A stretch of 11,367 nucleotides of DNA from Bacteroidales bacterium. GTDB taxonomy: Bacteria > Bacteroidota > Bacteroidia > Bacteroidales > JAAUTT01. Below the pieces are notes generated by a model. That model was given only the letters and a program-made list of their open reading frames with translations. It did no database searches and was not told the origin of the DNA. A program made the translations under genes and the position numbers. Shown here piece by piece: positions 1 to 8,210 of this stretch; within the stretch, counting starts at the first letter, position 1; every line of letters starts with the position of its first letter. The DNA lies in NCBI GenBank assembly GCA_012031335.1, contig JAAUTT010000063.1:1-11367 (forward strand), in the 5' to 3' direction.

Positions 1-1
1 G

Positions 2-1974
2 CTGCCCGGGGTTTCAACCATCGACATCGGTTCAGGGCAATCGAAGCCAGTGATCAGGGGAATGGGCTTTTAATCATGTGGTTGTAGCCGAAAACGGCAT
101 TAAACACGAAGCCCAGCAATGGGGCGACGACCATGGGCTTGAAATTGATCAGTATGTAATTGACAATGTTGAAGTAATAAAAGGACCGGCGTCGCTCATG
201 TATGGATCGGATGCCATCGGTGGGGTTATCGACATGAAGAACAGGCAAATACCTGATGATAATTCGTTAGGCGGATCTATTGACCTTACCGGTAAAACAA
301 ATAATAATTTTCTGGGAACTTCCATTTCAGTTTATGGCCGGAAAAAATGGTTCTTTGCCGATTTTAGGGCAACCATGCTGGATTACGGCGATTATAAAGT
401 GCCAACCGACAGTGTGGATATATACTCGTACAAGGCTGCGTTGCATAAAAATCAATTGCGCAATACAGCTGGCAACGAAAAGAATCTGCATTTATCATTA
501 GGAGTTATTCAGTCAAGGTTTCAAAGCAGATTTTTTATTAGCAATGTTAGTGCTAAAAGTGGTTTTTTGCCAATGCACACGGTTTGGAACCCCGAAATGT
601 CGATACTCAGTTACACGATAAATCGAGTCGCGATATACATTATCCATTTCAGGAGGTGGACCATTTTAAAATTATCAATACCAGCCAATACAGTTGGGAT
701 AAATTAAAACTGGAAACCGACCTTGGCTTTCAGCATAATTTCAGGCAGGAATGGAGCATGTATGTAAGTCATGGCTGGATGCCAGCCGTGTTTCCGGATA
801 CGCTGAGTTTTAATTCTGATTTGGAACGGCAATTTGAAAAATATGTTTATTCGCAAAATGCAAAACTTACCTATCGGCCTTCGAAAAAACTTATGCTTAC
901 TATAGGTTTAAATAGCGACCAACAGGATAACCGTATTAACGGAAGAGGGTTCATAATACCAGCGTACAAACAACTTACCCTGGGCGGCTATGCTTTTGTT
1001 AAGTATCATATTTCTGATAAGGGCAGCTTTTTAACAGGCATTCGTTTCGATTATGGTAAACTCAACACAGGGGTTATTATGATTGGTTTCCATCGATAGT
1101 TATTGCCAATGAAGATACAACAGCGCAATATCTGGAACGGGCGGTTGAAATAAGCCGAAGTTTCTCAAACTTATCCTGGTCGGTTGGATACAACTACAAT
1201 TCCGAAAAATGGTTGATCAAGACCAACATAGGTAAAAGTTTCAGGATGCCTATTGCAAAAGAGCTGGCAGCTAATGGTGTAAATTATCATCACTACAGTT
1301 ACGAACTAGGAAATAAGAATTTATCACCCGAAATATCTTACCAGTTTGATGCAGGGATAGAATATTTTTCCAAAAGAATCGCCATTGGTGTTACGCCTTT
1401 TCTGAACTATTTCACAAATTATATATACCTCAACCCAGGTTCGGAACACGACAGACTCTATGGCAATGGCAACCAGGTGTTTAATTACATGCAAAGCAAA
1501 GTTTTTCGTTATGGCACCGAAATTCATACACATTATCAGGTTTTCAAATCATTGCAATTGGGGATAATTGGGGAATATGTTTACTCTGAGCAACTATCGG
1601 GCGAAAAGAAAGGCTTTACACTTCCATTTTCGCCCCCGGCTTCTGCAATTCTTAATATCAAATATCAGAAACAAAAGATAGCATTTATAGAAAATGCATA
1701 TTTATCGGTCGATTACAGGCTTACAGCGCCACAAAACAATATTGTACCTCCCGAAGAAATAACTAAAGGTTATCAGGTTATTAACATGGGGTTAGGTGGA
1801 GAGGTAAAGCTAAAGAATCAACAGGTATCTATTACGTTACAGGTGCAAAACCTGCTGAATAACAAATACTTTAACCATACCAGCTATTACAGGCTGATTA
1901 ATGTACCTGAACCAGGGCGGAACTTTATTTTAAATGTTTCGGTGCCCTTTTCAGTAAAAAACAAACAAAAATAA
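2..1974 (+). CDS. TonB-dependent outer membrane receptor, 5' truncated, three frameshifts (possible zinc/metal receptor)
   Basis: The 5' end lies outside the window. The visible part is the rest of the plug (RGMGF, then NVEVIKGPASLMYGSDAIGG, the usual end of a plug domain) followed by a beta-barrel of alternating aromatic strands, ending in a terminal strand with NFILNVSVPFSV. Three single-base changes split it. There is one T too many in the run at 68-71 (GFN should be read), one T too few at 563-568 (SGFFANAHGLEP restored), and one G too few at 1070-1073 (LNTGGYYDWF restored). With these corrected, the in-window part is 657 residues without a stop. Family knowledge: such receptors import iron complexes, cobalamin, metals or glycans across the outer membrane using TonB energy. 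The GDYKVP stretch after the plug and the downstream histidine-rich lipoproteins resemble ZnuD-type zinc receptors, so metal uptake is inferred. The substrate is not shown by sequence alone. Confidence 0.93.
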
Positions 1975-2003
1975 TTATGTATAATAGTTTAAATTTTAAC
2001 AAT

Positions 2004-2441
2004 ATGAAACTTAAAGCTTTATTTACATTATTGACATCCTTTGCCCTACTTATTTCAGCATGCAGTAAAAAGGACGATATCCCTTCAAAACCAGTAATTT
2101 CCATTCACGAACTTGGTGAAGGCGACACTCATGGGAACGACCATACAGCAAAAGTTGGAGGAGACCTTCACATGGATATAGATGTGGTTGCAGAAGGCAA
2201 AATTGACAAAATTCAGGTAAGGATCCATCCCGAAGGTGAACATCAAAATGAGGGCGAACATGAAGAGTGGGAAATTGACACAACTTACACCAAGTTCTCA
2301 GGACTAAAGAACACAACATTCCATGAACATTTGGAAATTGCTACTACTGCAGAACCAGGCGGATATCATTTTGACTTTGTTGTAACTGATAAGGAAGGTA
2401 ATCAGAGCAGTGCAGAAGCTGACCTGCAAATTGTTGAATAA
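2004..2441 (+). CDS. Histidine-rich lipoprotein, DUF4625-like
   Basis: Predicted lipoprotein of 145 residues. I chose ATG 2004 over ATG 1977 because it gives a standard signal peptide (MKLKALF, hydrophobic core) ending in lipobox LISAC with lipidation at Cys20. The mature part is unusually rich in His and acidic residues: ten His (35, 43, 47, 56, 75, 80, 86, 107, 109, 122), with clusters HELGEGDTHGNDH and HPEGEHQNEGEHEEWE. The C-terminal part (YHFDFVVTDKEGN) is typical of a beta-sandwich repeat. I recognise it as a DUF4625-type Bacteroidota lipoprotein; the family has no established function known to me. It starts about 30 bases after the receptor stop, so co-transcription with it is likely. 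The His/Glu/Asp clusters suggest divalent metal binding at the cell envelope, which is inference. The reading frame is intact, unlike most neighbours. Confidence 0.85.
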   Translation: MKLKALFTLLTSFALLISACSKKDDIPSKPVISIHELGEGDTHGNDHTAKVGGDLHMDIDVVAEGKIDKIQVRIHPEGEHQNEGEHEEWEIDTTYTKFSGLKNTTFHEHLEIATTAEPGGYHFDFVVTDKEGNQSSAEADLQIVE

Positions 2442-2449
2442 TATTAACC

Positions 2450-2513
2450 AGAGGCTGTCTGATAGGTTAAATTTCTGCTGTAATTGTAAAATTATACTTA
2501 TTGTACAGCCTCT
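2450..2513. repeat. Inverted repeat between the two lipoprotein genes
   Basis: AGAGGCTGT at 2450-2458 is an exact reverse complement of ACAGCCTCT at 2505-2513, leaving a 46-base AT-rich loop. It fills almost the whole gap between the two lipoprotein genes and ends 16 bases before the second start codon. It could be an RNA stem that tunes expression of the second gene. There is no T-tract straight after the right arm, so it does not look like a normal terminator. Confidence 0.5.
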
Positions 2514-2529
2514 TCATCCCATTTTTGCC

Positions 2530-3030
2530 ATGAAAATTTCAAAGTATGCCATTACATTGTTACTACTATCGATTTTATTGACATCTTGTGAGAAAGACAA
2601 TAATATTGATAAGGAAAAACCATTAATTGACCTTAGTTTGCCTGATGCGTTTCCTAATAATTGTGACACTTTTTATTTTGGTGAACCCATCACTTTTAAA
2701 GCTTTGTTTTCCGACAATGTCGAACTTGGCTCTGTTAAGGCGTTCAGCATCGACATTCACCACAATTTCGACCATCATTCGCACAGCACGGAAGTGAGCG
2801 ATTGTAACCCGGACCCTAAAAAAGCACCTGTTAATCCTTTTGTATTTATTCAGGATTACGATATACCCGCCGGGTTAAAAGAATACGAAACCAATCTTTC
2901 AGTAACAATTCCTGCTGAAAATAGCAGTGGAGTATTTGACGAAGGGGAATATCATTTTTTAGTCAGCCTTACGGATAAAGAAGGTTGGTCGACACAGAAG
3001 GGAATAAGTATAAAAATCCTACACCGATAA
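2530..3030 (+). CDS. Second DUF4625-like lipoprotein with HHNFDHHSHS motif
   Basis: Predicted lipoprotein of 166 residues. ATG 2530 is preferred because it begins a normal lipoprotein signal (MKISKYAITLLLLSILLTSC, Cys20 lipidated); the open frame upstream of it is not signal-like. The mature protein opens with an acidic linker, then a beta-rich domain. It carries the dense histidine motif HHNFDHHSHS at residues 77-86, two cysteines (45 and 92) that could pair, and a C-terminal stretch YHFLVSLTDKEGWS. That last stretch closely parallels YHFDFVVTDKEGN of the lipoprotein just upstream, so the two are paralogues. The pair sits directly after the TonB receptor with an 88-base gap containing an inverted repeat. 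Metal capture or delivery to the receptor is a reasonable inference, but no function is established for the family as far as I know. Confidence 0.85.
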   Translation: MKISKYAITLLLLSILLTSCEKDNNIDKEKPLIDLSLPDAFPNNCDTFYFGEPITFKALFSDNVELGSVKAFSIDIHHNFDHHSHSTEVSDCNPDPKKAPVNPFVFIQDYDIPAGLKEYETNLSVTIPAENSSGVFDEGEYHFLVSLTDKEGWSTQKGISIKILHR

Positions 3031-3323
3031 ACTTAATTAACATACCAAATTTTAAACTTCCCAGAGCTGTCAAATCATTTTAAAACCTAACATTTAATTA
3101 ATTTTCCTATAAGATTTAAAAACCTTATATCTTCTATCTTGTAATTTCATAAAATGAAATACTTTGAGCGGTTTTTATAAGGATTGGATCTTTTAAAGCC
3201 AAAAAATATTCTACCGATCAGGTTTTTCAATTAATAGGATTTTAATATTTAAAAATTTGTGAGATAGGCTTTCAAGTCGACCCGATTTGGCAAAAGGGGC
3301 TGTCTTCTAAAAAAACTGAACGG
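3031..3323. other. AT-rich intergenic region before the phosphoesterase gene
   Basis: This spacer of 293 bases has no coding content I can support. It holds a small hairpin (ATTTCAT 3144-3150 with ATGAAAT 3154-3160) without a T-tract. The TTTG at 3256-3259 followed by CCGATTTG at 3282-3289 only weakly resembles the Bacteroidota -33/-7 promoter pair. The gap is long enough for the phosphoesterase to have its own promoter, but none is clear. Confidence 0.4.
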
Positions 3324-4905
3324 ATGAAAAAACATGGATTGTTTTTAATGTTGCTCGCATGGCTAATTATTCCCAATACCTTAAATAGCCAATCGATTAT
3401 AAAAGGGGTTGTTTACCTGGATGCCAACCAAAACAATAAAAAAGACCGCAATGAGAAGGGACTTCCCAGTGTGCAGGTTTCGAACGGAAGCGATGTTGTT
3501 TCGACCAACCAGAAAGGAGAATATAACCTTCCGGTAAGCGCCGACGATATTATTTTTGTTATTAAACCTGCGGCTTACCGTTTCCCACTGAATGAATTCA
3601 ACCTACCCTCATTTTATTATAACCATAAGCCAAATGGCTCTCCCGAATTGAAATACAAAGGCATAGCTCCAGGTGGAACTTTACCTCCATCGGTCGACTT
3701 TGCACTTTTACCGGATAATACACCTGATACTTTCAAAATTCTGGTTTTTGGCGACCCTCAACCCTATACCGAGCAGGAAGTTGATTTTTTTTTACCGGGG
3801 CATCGTATCGGAAATTGAAGGCAATAAAGATGTGAAATTTGGGATTAGCCTTGGAGATCTGGTAGGAGACAATCTTGATCTTTTTATTCCCTATAAAAAT
3901 GCGGTTAAAAAGGCAGGTATTCCCTGGTATAATGTTATGGGAAACCACGATATGAATTACGATGTAAAAGCCGACAGCCTCTCGGACGAAACTTTTGAAA
4001 AGGAATTTGGCCCGGCAACCTACTCTTTCAACCAGGGGAAAGTACATTTTATTGTCCTCGACGATATTTTATACCCAGATCCCCGCGATAGTAAAGGTTA
4101 TTGGGGAGGATTTACCGCAAAACAATTTGCCTTTTTAAAGAACGACCTGCAATGGGTTCCTAAAGATCATTTGGTTGTGCTTTCGTTTCACATCCCATTA
4201 AGAGAAAAAGAGGGGGATGGCACATTTCGGGACGAAGACCGGTTGCAATTATTTCAGCTGTTGAAAGATTACCCTTACACCCTATCCTTATCAGCCCACA
4301 CCCATTTTCAAACTCAGGATTTTTTCGCTCAAGCGGAAGGGTGGCCGCAACAAAAGCCCCACCATCACTTCAACGTAGGAGCTTCGTGTGGAGACTGGTA
4401 TAGTGGAATTCTTGATGATAAAGGAGTGCCTATTTCCACCATGCGCGATGGTACCCCCAAAGGATATGTTTATATGACTTTCAATGGAAACCAATATAGC
4501 GCACGGTATAAAGTTGCCGGCAAACCGGATGATATTCAATTCCAGATTTATGCCCCTAAAGTTGTAAGACAAAACAAATCGACATCTGCACATATTTTTG
4601 CCAACTTTTTTATGGGAAATTCAACTGATTCGGTATTCTATAGAGTTAATAACGGCAAATGGTTGCCTATGGTTTTTACTAGCGATTACGACCCGTCTTA
4701 TCTGCACCTGCTGCAAGAATGGGATTATGCCGAAAAACTACCGGAAGGTCGCAGGCCTTCTAATCCTGAACATTGTTCCCACCTGTGGAGAGGCAAAGTT
4801 TTAGTTGATCTTCCTGTTGGGGAGCAAATTCTGGAAGTAAAAGGAACGGATATGTACGGGCAAACCTTCACCCAGAAAAGCAGCTATAGGGTTGTTGCCA
4901 AATAA
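3324..4905 (+). CDS. Secreted calcineurin-like metallophosphoesterase with N- and C-terminal accessory domains, one frameshift
   Basis: About 526 residues once one T is removed from the nine-T run at 3785-3793 (restoring VDFFYRGIVSEIEG); as written, the frame stops just after it. The N-terminus is a cleavable signal peptide (MKKHGLFLMLLAWLIIPNTLNSQ). Residues about 24-130 form a beta-sandwich accessory domain (VVYLDANQNNKKDRNEKGLP, as in cell-surface SdrD B-like or carboxypeptidase-regulatory folds). The catalytic domain shows the dimetal phosphoesterase motifs in order: GDPQ (about 143), GDLVGDN (about 177), GNHD (about 206), SFH, and SAHTH. A C-terminal domain of about 150 residues follows. 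This layout matches the Pfam MetallophosN/Metallophos/MetallophosC set common in Bacteroidota. It should hydrolyse a phosphoester outside the cytoplasm; the substrate is unknown. A clear terminator lies 19 bases after the stop. A link with the metal-binding neighbours is possible but unproven. Confidence 0.92.
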
Positions 4906-4924
4906 TAATTAAATTATATGGAAC

Positions 4925-4962
4925 AAAAAGCCAGCTCCTTCAAGTTTAGGAGTTGGCTTTTT
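4925..4962 (+). terminator. Rho-independent terminator after the phosphoesterase gene
   Basis: Stem of 15 pairs, 4925-4939 (AAAAAGCCAGCTCCT) with 4948-4962 (AGGAGTTGGCTTTTT), one G-T wobble and an 8-base loop. The arm ends in five T. The A-tract on the left arm would let it work in both directions, but the neighbouring genes need it only on the + strand. Confidence 0.9.
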
Positions 4963-4986
4963 ATTCTATGGCCTATGTATGTTTGC

Positions 4987-4998
4987 TATCAATTGATA
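4987..4998. promoter_or_regulatory. 12-base perfect palindrome, possible operator
   Basis: TATCAATTGATA is a perfect palindrome lying 93 bases before the likely start of the small histidine-rich gene and 10 bases before the repeated AATTAAGCTATT. The position fits a regulator-binding site. It is short and AT-rich, so chance is possible. Confidence 0.25.
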
Positions 4999-5008
4999 AA
5001 AATACCAT

Positions 5009-5020
5009 AATTAAGCTATT
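5009..5020 (+). promoter_or_regulatory. Shared 12-base motif, copy 1 (upstream of small His-rich gene)
   Basis: AATTAAGCTATT occurs here, 71 bases before the likely start at 5092, and again at 5514-5525, 76 bases before the second receptor's start codon. The same strand and nearly the same distance suggest a common control site for the two genes. The protein binding it cannot be named. Confidence 0.3.
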
Positions 5021-5091
5021 CCCGACTGCTATTTTTTTTTATAACATGCACCGATAAAGAACCAGATGGATTAAATAGAACCATATCAAAT

Positions 5092-5432
5092 TTGCTGAGG
5101 TACTCAATGTTTATCCTTTTTATTGGATATTACACCAGTATAACAATGTGTTATCATGTCCACATTGTTAATGGAAATGTTGTAAGCCACTCACATCCAT
5201 ATAAAAATGATAATTCGGGCAAAAACCCTATGAATCCCATTCTCATACTTTATGGGCATTTAATTTCATACAGCAAATTGATAAGGCAATCTGGGAAGAT
5301 AATTCTGTTAACCCACTGATACCAAATCCGGCAATTTTTAATGCTGAAAGTCTTCTTAAAAACAAGTCTTCTTTTACGATTCCCGGTATTTCTTTCTTTT
5401 CTTCCTTACGGGCCCCTCCTGAAATGGGTTAA
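5092..5432 (+). CDS. Small histidine-rich signal-anchored protein, one frameshift
   Basis: As written, the frame leaves the real protein after about 45 residues. Adding one base in the A5C3 stretch at 5221-5228 joins it to the -1 frame. The result is a protein of 113 residues that ends SLRAPPEMG before TAA at 5430-5432. The N-terminus is one hydrophobic segment (FILFIGYYTSITMC), a signal peptide or anchor. It is followed by a histidine-rich stretch: YHVHIVNGNVVSHSHPY, then, across the break, ESHSHTLWAF. The LRAPP ending and the HVHxVNGxxVSHSHPY core recall short Bacteroidota proteins found near TonB receptors, which I know only as uncharacterised. The start is uncertain: TTG 5092 gives the longer leader (in-frame stop at 5077), ATG 5107 a shorter one. 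The HxH and HSH pairs suggest metal binding in the periplasm. It probably works with the receptor 169 bases downstream, which is inference. Confidence 0.75.
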
Positions 5433-5502
5433 ATATTTCTCTTTTAAATAAGATAAAACCTATAAACTTTTTGGATTGCTTTACAGCTTTCCTTTTTACT
5501 TG

Positions 5503-5531
5503 TTACCAGATTGAATTAAGCTATTTACCAG
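5503..5531 (+). promoter_or_regulatory. Tandem direct repeats upstream of the second receptor
   Basis: TTACCAG occurs at 5503-5509 and 5525-5531, with similar following bases (ATTGAATTAA and TTAAATCAA). The two copies are 22 bases apart, about two helical turns, as expected when two regulator subunits bind one DNA face. They lie 70-99 bases before the ATG at 5602 and overlap the shared AATTAAGCTATT motif. Confidence 0.3.
5514..5525 (+). promoter_or_regulatory. Shared 12-base motif, copy 2 (upstream of second receptor)
   Basis: Exact second copy of AATTAAGCTATT, 76 bases before the receptor start codon; copy 1 is at 5009-5020 at nearly the same distance from the small histidine-rich gene. Confidence 0.3.
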
Positions 5532-5601
5532 TTAAATCAATAAAAAAGAACTTCTTAGGGTAGTATTTACATTCCTTAAGTTTTCGCATTAACTTTTTAA
5601 G

Positions 5602-7967
5602 ATGAAAAATTGTATAATTATTCTACTCATATTCTTGTTGCCTGCAGCCCTATTCTCACAAAAAGTAAAAACCGATGCCAATATTGTTGGTCATGTTGTT
5701 TGTTGTGGTAAGCACATCCCATTTGCCAATGTTGTAATTAAAGGTACCACCATTGGAACGGTAACCGATGAAACCGGGCACTTTCAGCTTGTTAACCTGC
5801 CAGTTGGAAATCATACAGTTGTGGTGAGTACTATGGGTTATAAGCCACAAGAAAGGATAATGACAGCAGAGACCGGAAAAACTATCGAAGCCAAATTTGA
5901 AATCGTAGAAGATGTGCTTAACCTCGATGAAGTGGTAGTTTCGGCCGACCGCAGCTCACAAAAGCGAACCGAGGCACCGGTTATTGTGAACACAATATCG
6001 CCCAAACTTTTTACTACTACCCAATCGGTAACGCTAAGCGAAGGTTTAAATTTCTCTCCAGGTTTACGCCTCGAAAATAACTGCCAGAATTGTGGTTTTA
6101 CTCAGGTACGCATGAATGGTATGGAAGGCCCCTATTCTCAAATATTAATTAACAGCCGTCCCATTTTTAGCGGTTTGGCCGGAGTATATGGTTTGGAACT
6201 GATCCCAACAAATATGATCGAACGGGTTGAAGTTGTTCGTGGTGGCGGTTCGGCACTTTTTGGCAGCAATGCAATCGCTGGTACAATCAATATTATTTTA
6301 AAAGATCCGGTTGCAAATACTTATGAAATAGGCGGTAACTATGCATTAACAGGAGTTGGCCTTAAGAATTCCGGTGAAACTGCCCCGGATTATTCTGCCA
6401 ATTTTAATACCTCATTGGTTTCGGCAGATCATAAAACCGGTATTTCTCTTTATGGATTTAACCGCGAACGTAAAATTTTCGATGCCAATAACGACGATTT
6501 CTCTGAAATAGCTCCCATGAATAACCTTACGATGGGAACCAGGTTTTTCAAAAGGTTTGGTTACCGGAGCAAACTTGCCTTCGACTTTTTCACCATTAAA
6601 GAGGAACGGAATGGGGGCAACAAGCAAGACCTGCCACTTCACGAACGTGACGTTGCCGAAGCTGTAAAACACGATTTAAAAACTACCGCCATCACCTATG
6701 AACAATTTTTCAGGGAGTACGATATGTTTTCCGTTTATGCTTCGGGGCAATTCCTGAACCGTGAATCGTATTATGGTGCAAACCAATCGCTGAGCGATTA
6801 TGGGAATTCAAAGGACAGAACATACAATATTGGAACCCAGTACAAAGCTCATTTTGGTAATTCTTCCCTGATTGCCGGCCTCGAAAATACCGGAAAGTTT
6901 TTTGGTTGATAAAAAACTGGGGTATCCTGAATATGCCAATGCTGTGATTGTTAACGATACCGTTGTTTCAGTACCGCATATTCCAAATACAATTGTTGCA
7001 GACCAATCATCAGTTACATCGGGTATGTTTGCTCAATACGAACTTAAATGGAATAAAGCAAAAGTGGCTGTGGGTGGCCGGTTTGATCATTACGAGGTTC
7101 GGGATCTGGCAAAAGACAATACCGAATCCAAAAAAGGGAGTGTTTTTAGTCCCCGGATTAGTTTAATGTACGAAGTTTTGAAAAACCTGCAGGCCAGGGC
7201 CAGCTACTCACAAGGATACAGAGCCCCACAAATATTCGACGAAGATTTGCATATCGAAACATCAGGTTCGCGACAGGTTATTAATGTTAACGATCCCGAT
7301 CTTAAACAGGAAACAAGCCATAGTATCATGGCTTCGCTCGATTATAACGGTTTAATCGGCACCGTTTATACCGGTTTTCTCATCGAAGGATTTCACACCC
7401 GCCTCCAGGATCCTTTTGTTAACGAAATTGGCACACCCGATGACAATGGAACTGTTTTATATACCCGCAAAAATGCCGAAGATGGAGCTACCGTGCAAGG
7501 AATCAATATGGAGTTCAAACTAAAGCCGCTTAAGTCTTTCTCTCTCACATCGGGATTCACCTTGCAATCGAGCAGGTACGATGCTGCACAGGAATTTGAT
7601 GAAAAAAGATTCTTCCGTACACCAGACCAATATGGGTTTTTGCCATCGATTGGGATTTCTATAAAAAGTTTTGCTTTTCGGCCACAGGAAACTATACCGG
7701 TAAAATGCAGGTTCCATATTTCGGTACCGAAAACCCCGCTGGTGAATTAAGAGAATCGGATACTTTTTTGACTTTGGTACCAAACTGAGTTATAAAATTA
7801 AACTCAACGGTGCCTCGGTTGAATTTTCGGGAGGTATTAAAAATATTTTCAATGCATACCAGTCCGATTTTGACAAAGGTATCGACCGCGACCCTGCCTA
7901 TATGTATGGTCCGGTTGCACCCCGGACTATTTATTTTGGGATTAAGATTGGGAATTTACTTAATTGA
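5602..7967 (+). CDS. TonB-dependent outer membrane receptor with carboxypeptidase-regulatory-like domain, three frameshifts
   Basis: Full-length receptor, 788 residues after correction. One T must be removed from the run at 6898-6903 (TGKFLVDKK), one T added at 7637-7641 (YGFFAIDWDFYKKF) and one added at 7764-7769 (DTFFDFGTKL). It starts with a signal peptide (MKNCIIILLIFLLPAALFSQ). A carboxypeptidase D regulatory-like domain covers about residues 27-105. The plug covers about 120-235 and includes VRMNGMEGPYSQILINSRP and IERVEVVRGGGSALFGSNAI. The rest is beta-barrel, ending in TIYFGIKIGNLLN. Notable are Cys161 and Cys164 (CQNCG) in the plug and a Cys-Cys pair at 34-35 in the N-terminal domain. 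The N-terminal domain is the usual Bacteroidota add-on. It follows the small histidine-rich gene and is closed by its own terminator. The ligand is unknown; a metal or metal complex is inferred from context, but heme, cobalamin or a siderophore cannot be excluded. Confidence 0.94.
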
Positions 7968-7970
7968 TAA

Positions 7971-8007
7971 AGAAGCCTTGGCCGAAATAGCTTGGGTTGG
8001 GGCTTCT
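7971..8007 (+). terminator. Terminator hairpin after the second receptor
   Basis: A 13-pair stem joins 7971-7983 (AGAAGCCTTGGCC) with 7995-8007 (GGTTGGGGCTTCT), including four G-T wobbles, with an 11-base loop. It starts three bases after the receptor stop codon. The T-tract is poor (CATTAAACAAATTTT), so efficiency is uncertain. Confidence 0.65.
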
Positions 8008-8210
8008 CATTAAACAAATTTTAAAAAGGCTTATAGTTAAGCAAACAAAATTTCACTTCCATGTAATTGTATCGAATAAATGCCGTGGAATAAAATCTCT
8101 TTGTAGGTTACTTCTTGTATTACATTTAATTTGTTCTTTGTGCCAGGAGTCTTAATTGTAATAACCCAAGATTAAATAAAAAAGGAGGCTATGTTGCCAT
8201 CTGAAATAAG
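8008..8210. other. Noncoding spacer between receptor terminator and tRNA-Pro
   Basis: AT-rich, with no supportable ORF, repeat or RNA gene. On the - strand the tRNA transcript would run into GGCAACATAGCC followed by CCTTTTTT (the T run is the A6 at 8178-8183 on the + strand). This is a very weak stem plus T-tract that may mark its 3' end. Confidence 0.35.

Noticed and set aside
1..1974. Real pseudogene status for the first receptor (three frameshifts)
   Set aside because: All three breaks are one-base changes in short homopolymers, the sequence between them is undamaged and family-like, and the same type of break hits priA and other genes across the window.
3144..3160. Small hairpin ATTTCAT/ATGAAAT as a terminator after the second lipoprotein
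   Set aside because: Pure AT stem of seven pairs with a three-base loop and no T-tract after it; expected by chance in an AT-rich spacer.
3297..3305. GGCTGTCT near 3300 resembling GAGGCTGTCT at 2451-2460, as possible ends of a transposable element flanking the second lipoprotein and spacer
   Set aside because: Only eight bases match, both are in the same orientation, and no transposase, terminal inverted repeats or target duplication are seen.
4963..5601. Novel small RNA, CRISPR array or phage remnant in the long gap between the phosphoesterase and second receptor
   Set aside because: No spaced repeats and no phage or cas genes; most of the gap is the frameshifted small histidine-rich gene.
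8176..8197. Terminator for tRNA-Pro on the - strand (GGCAACATAGCC then CCTTTTTT)
   Set aside because: Only three stem pairs; too weak to call with confidence, so only noted in the spacer entry.
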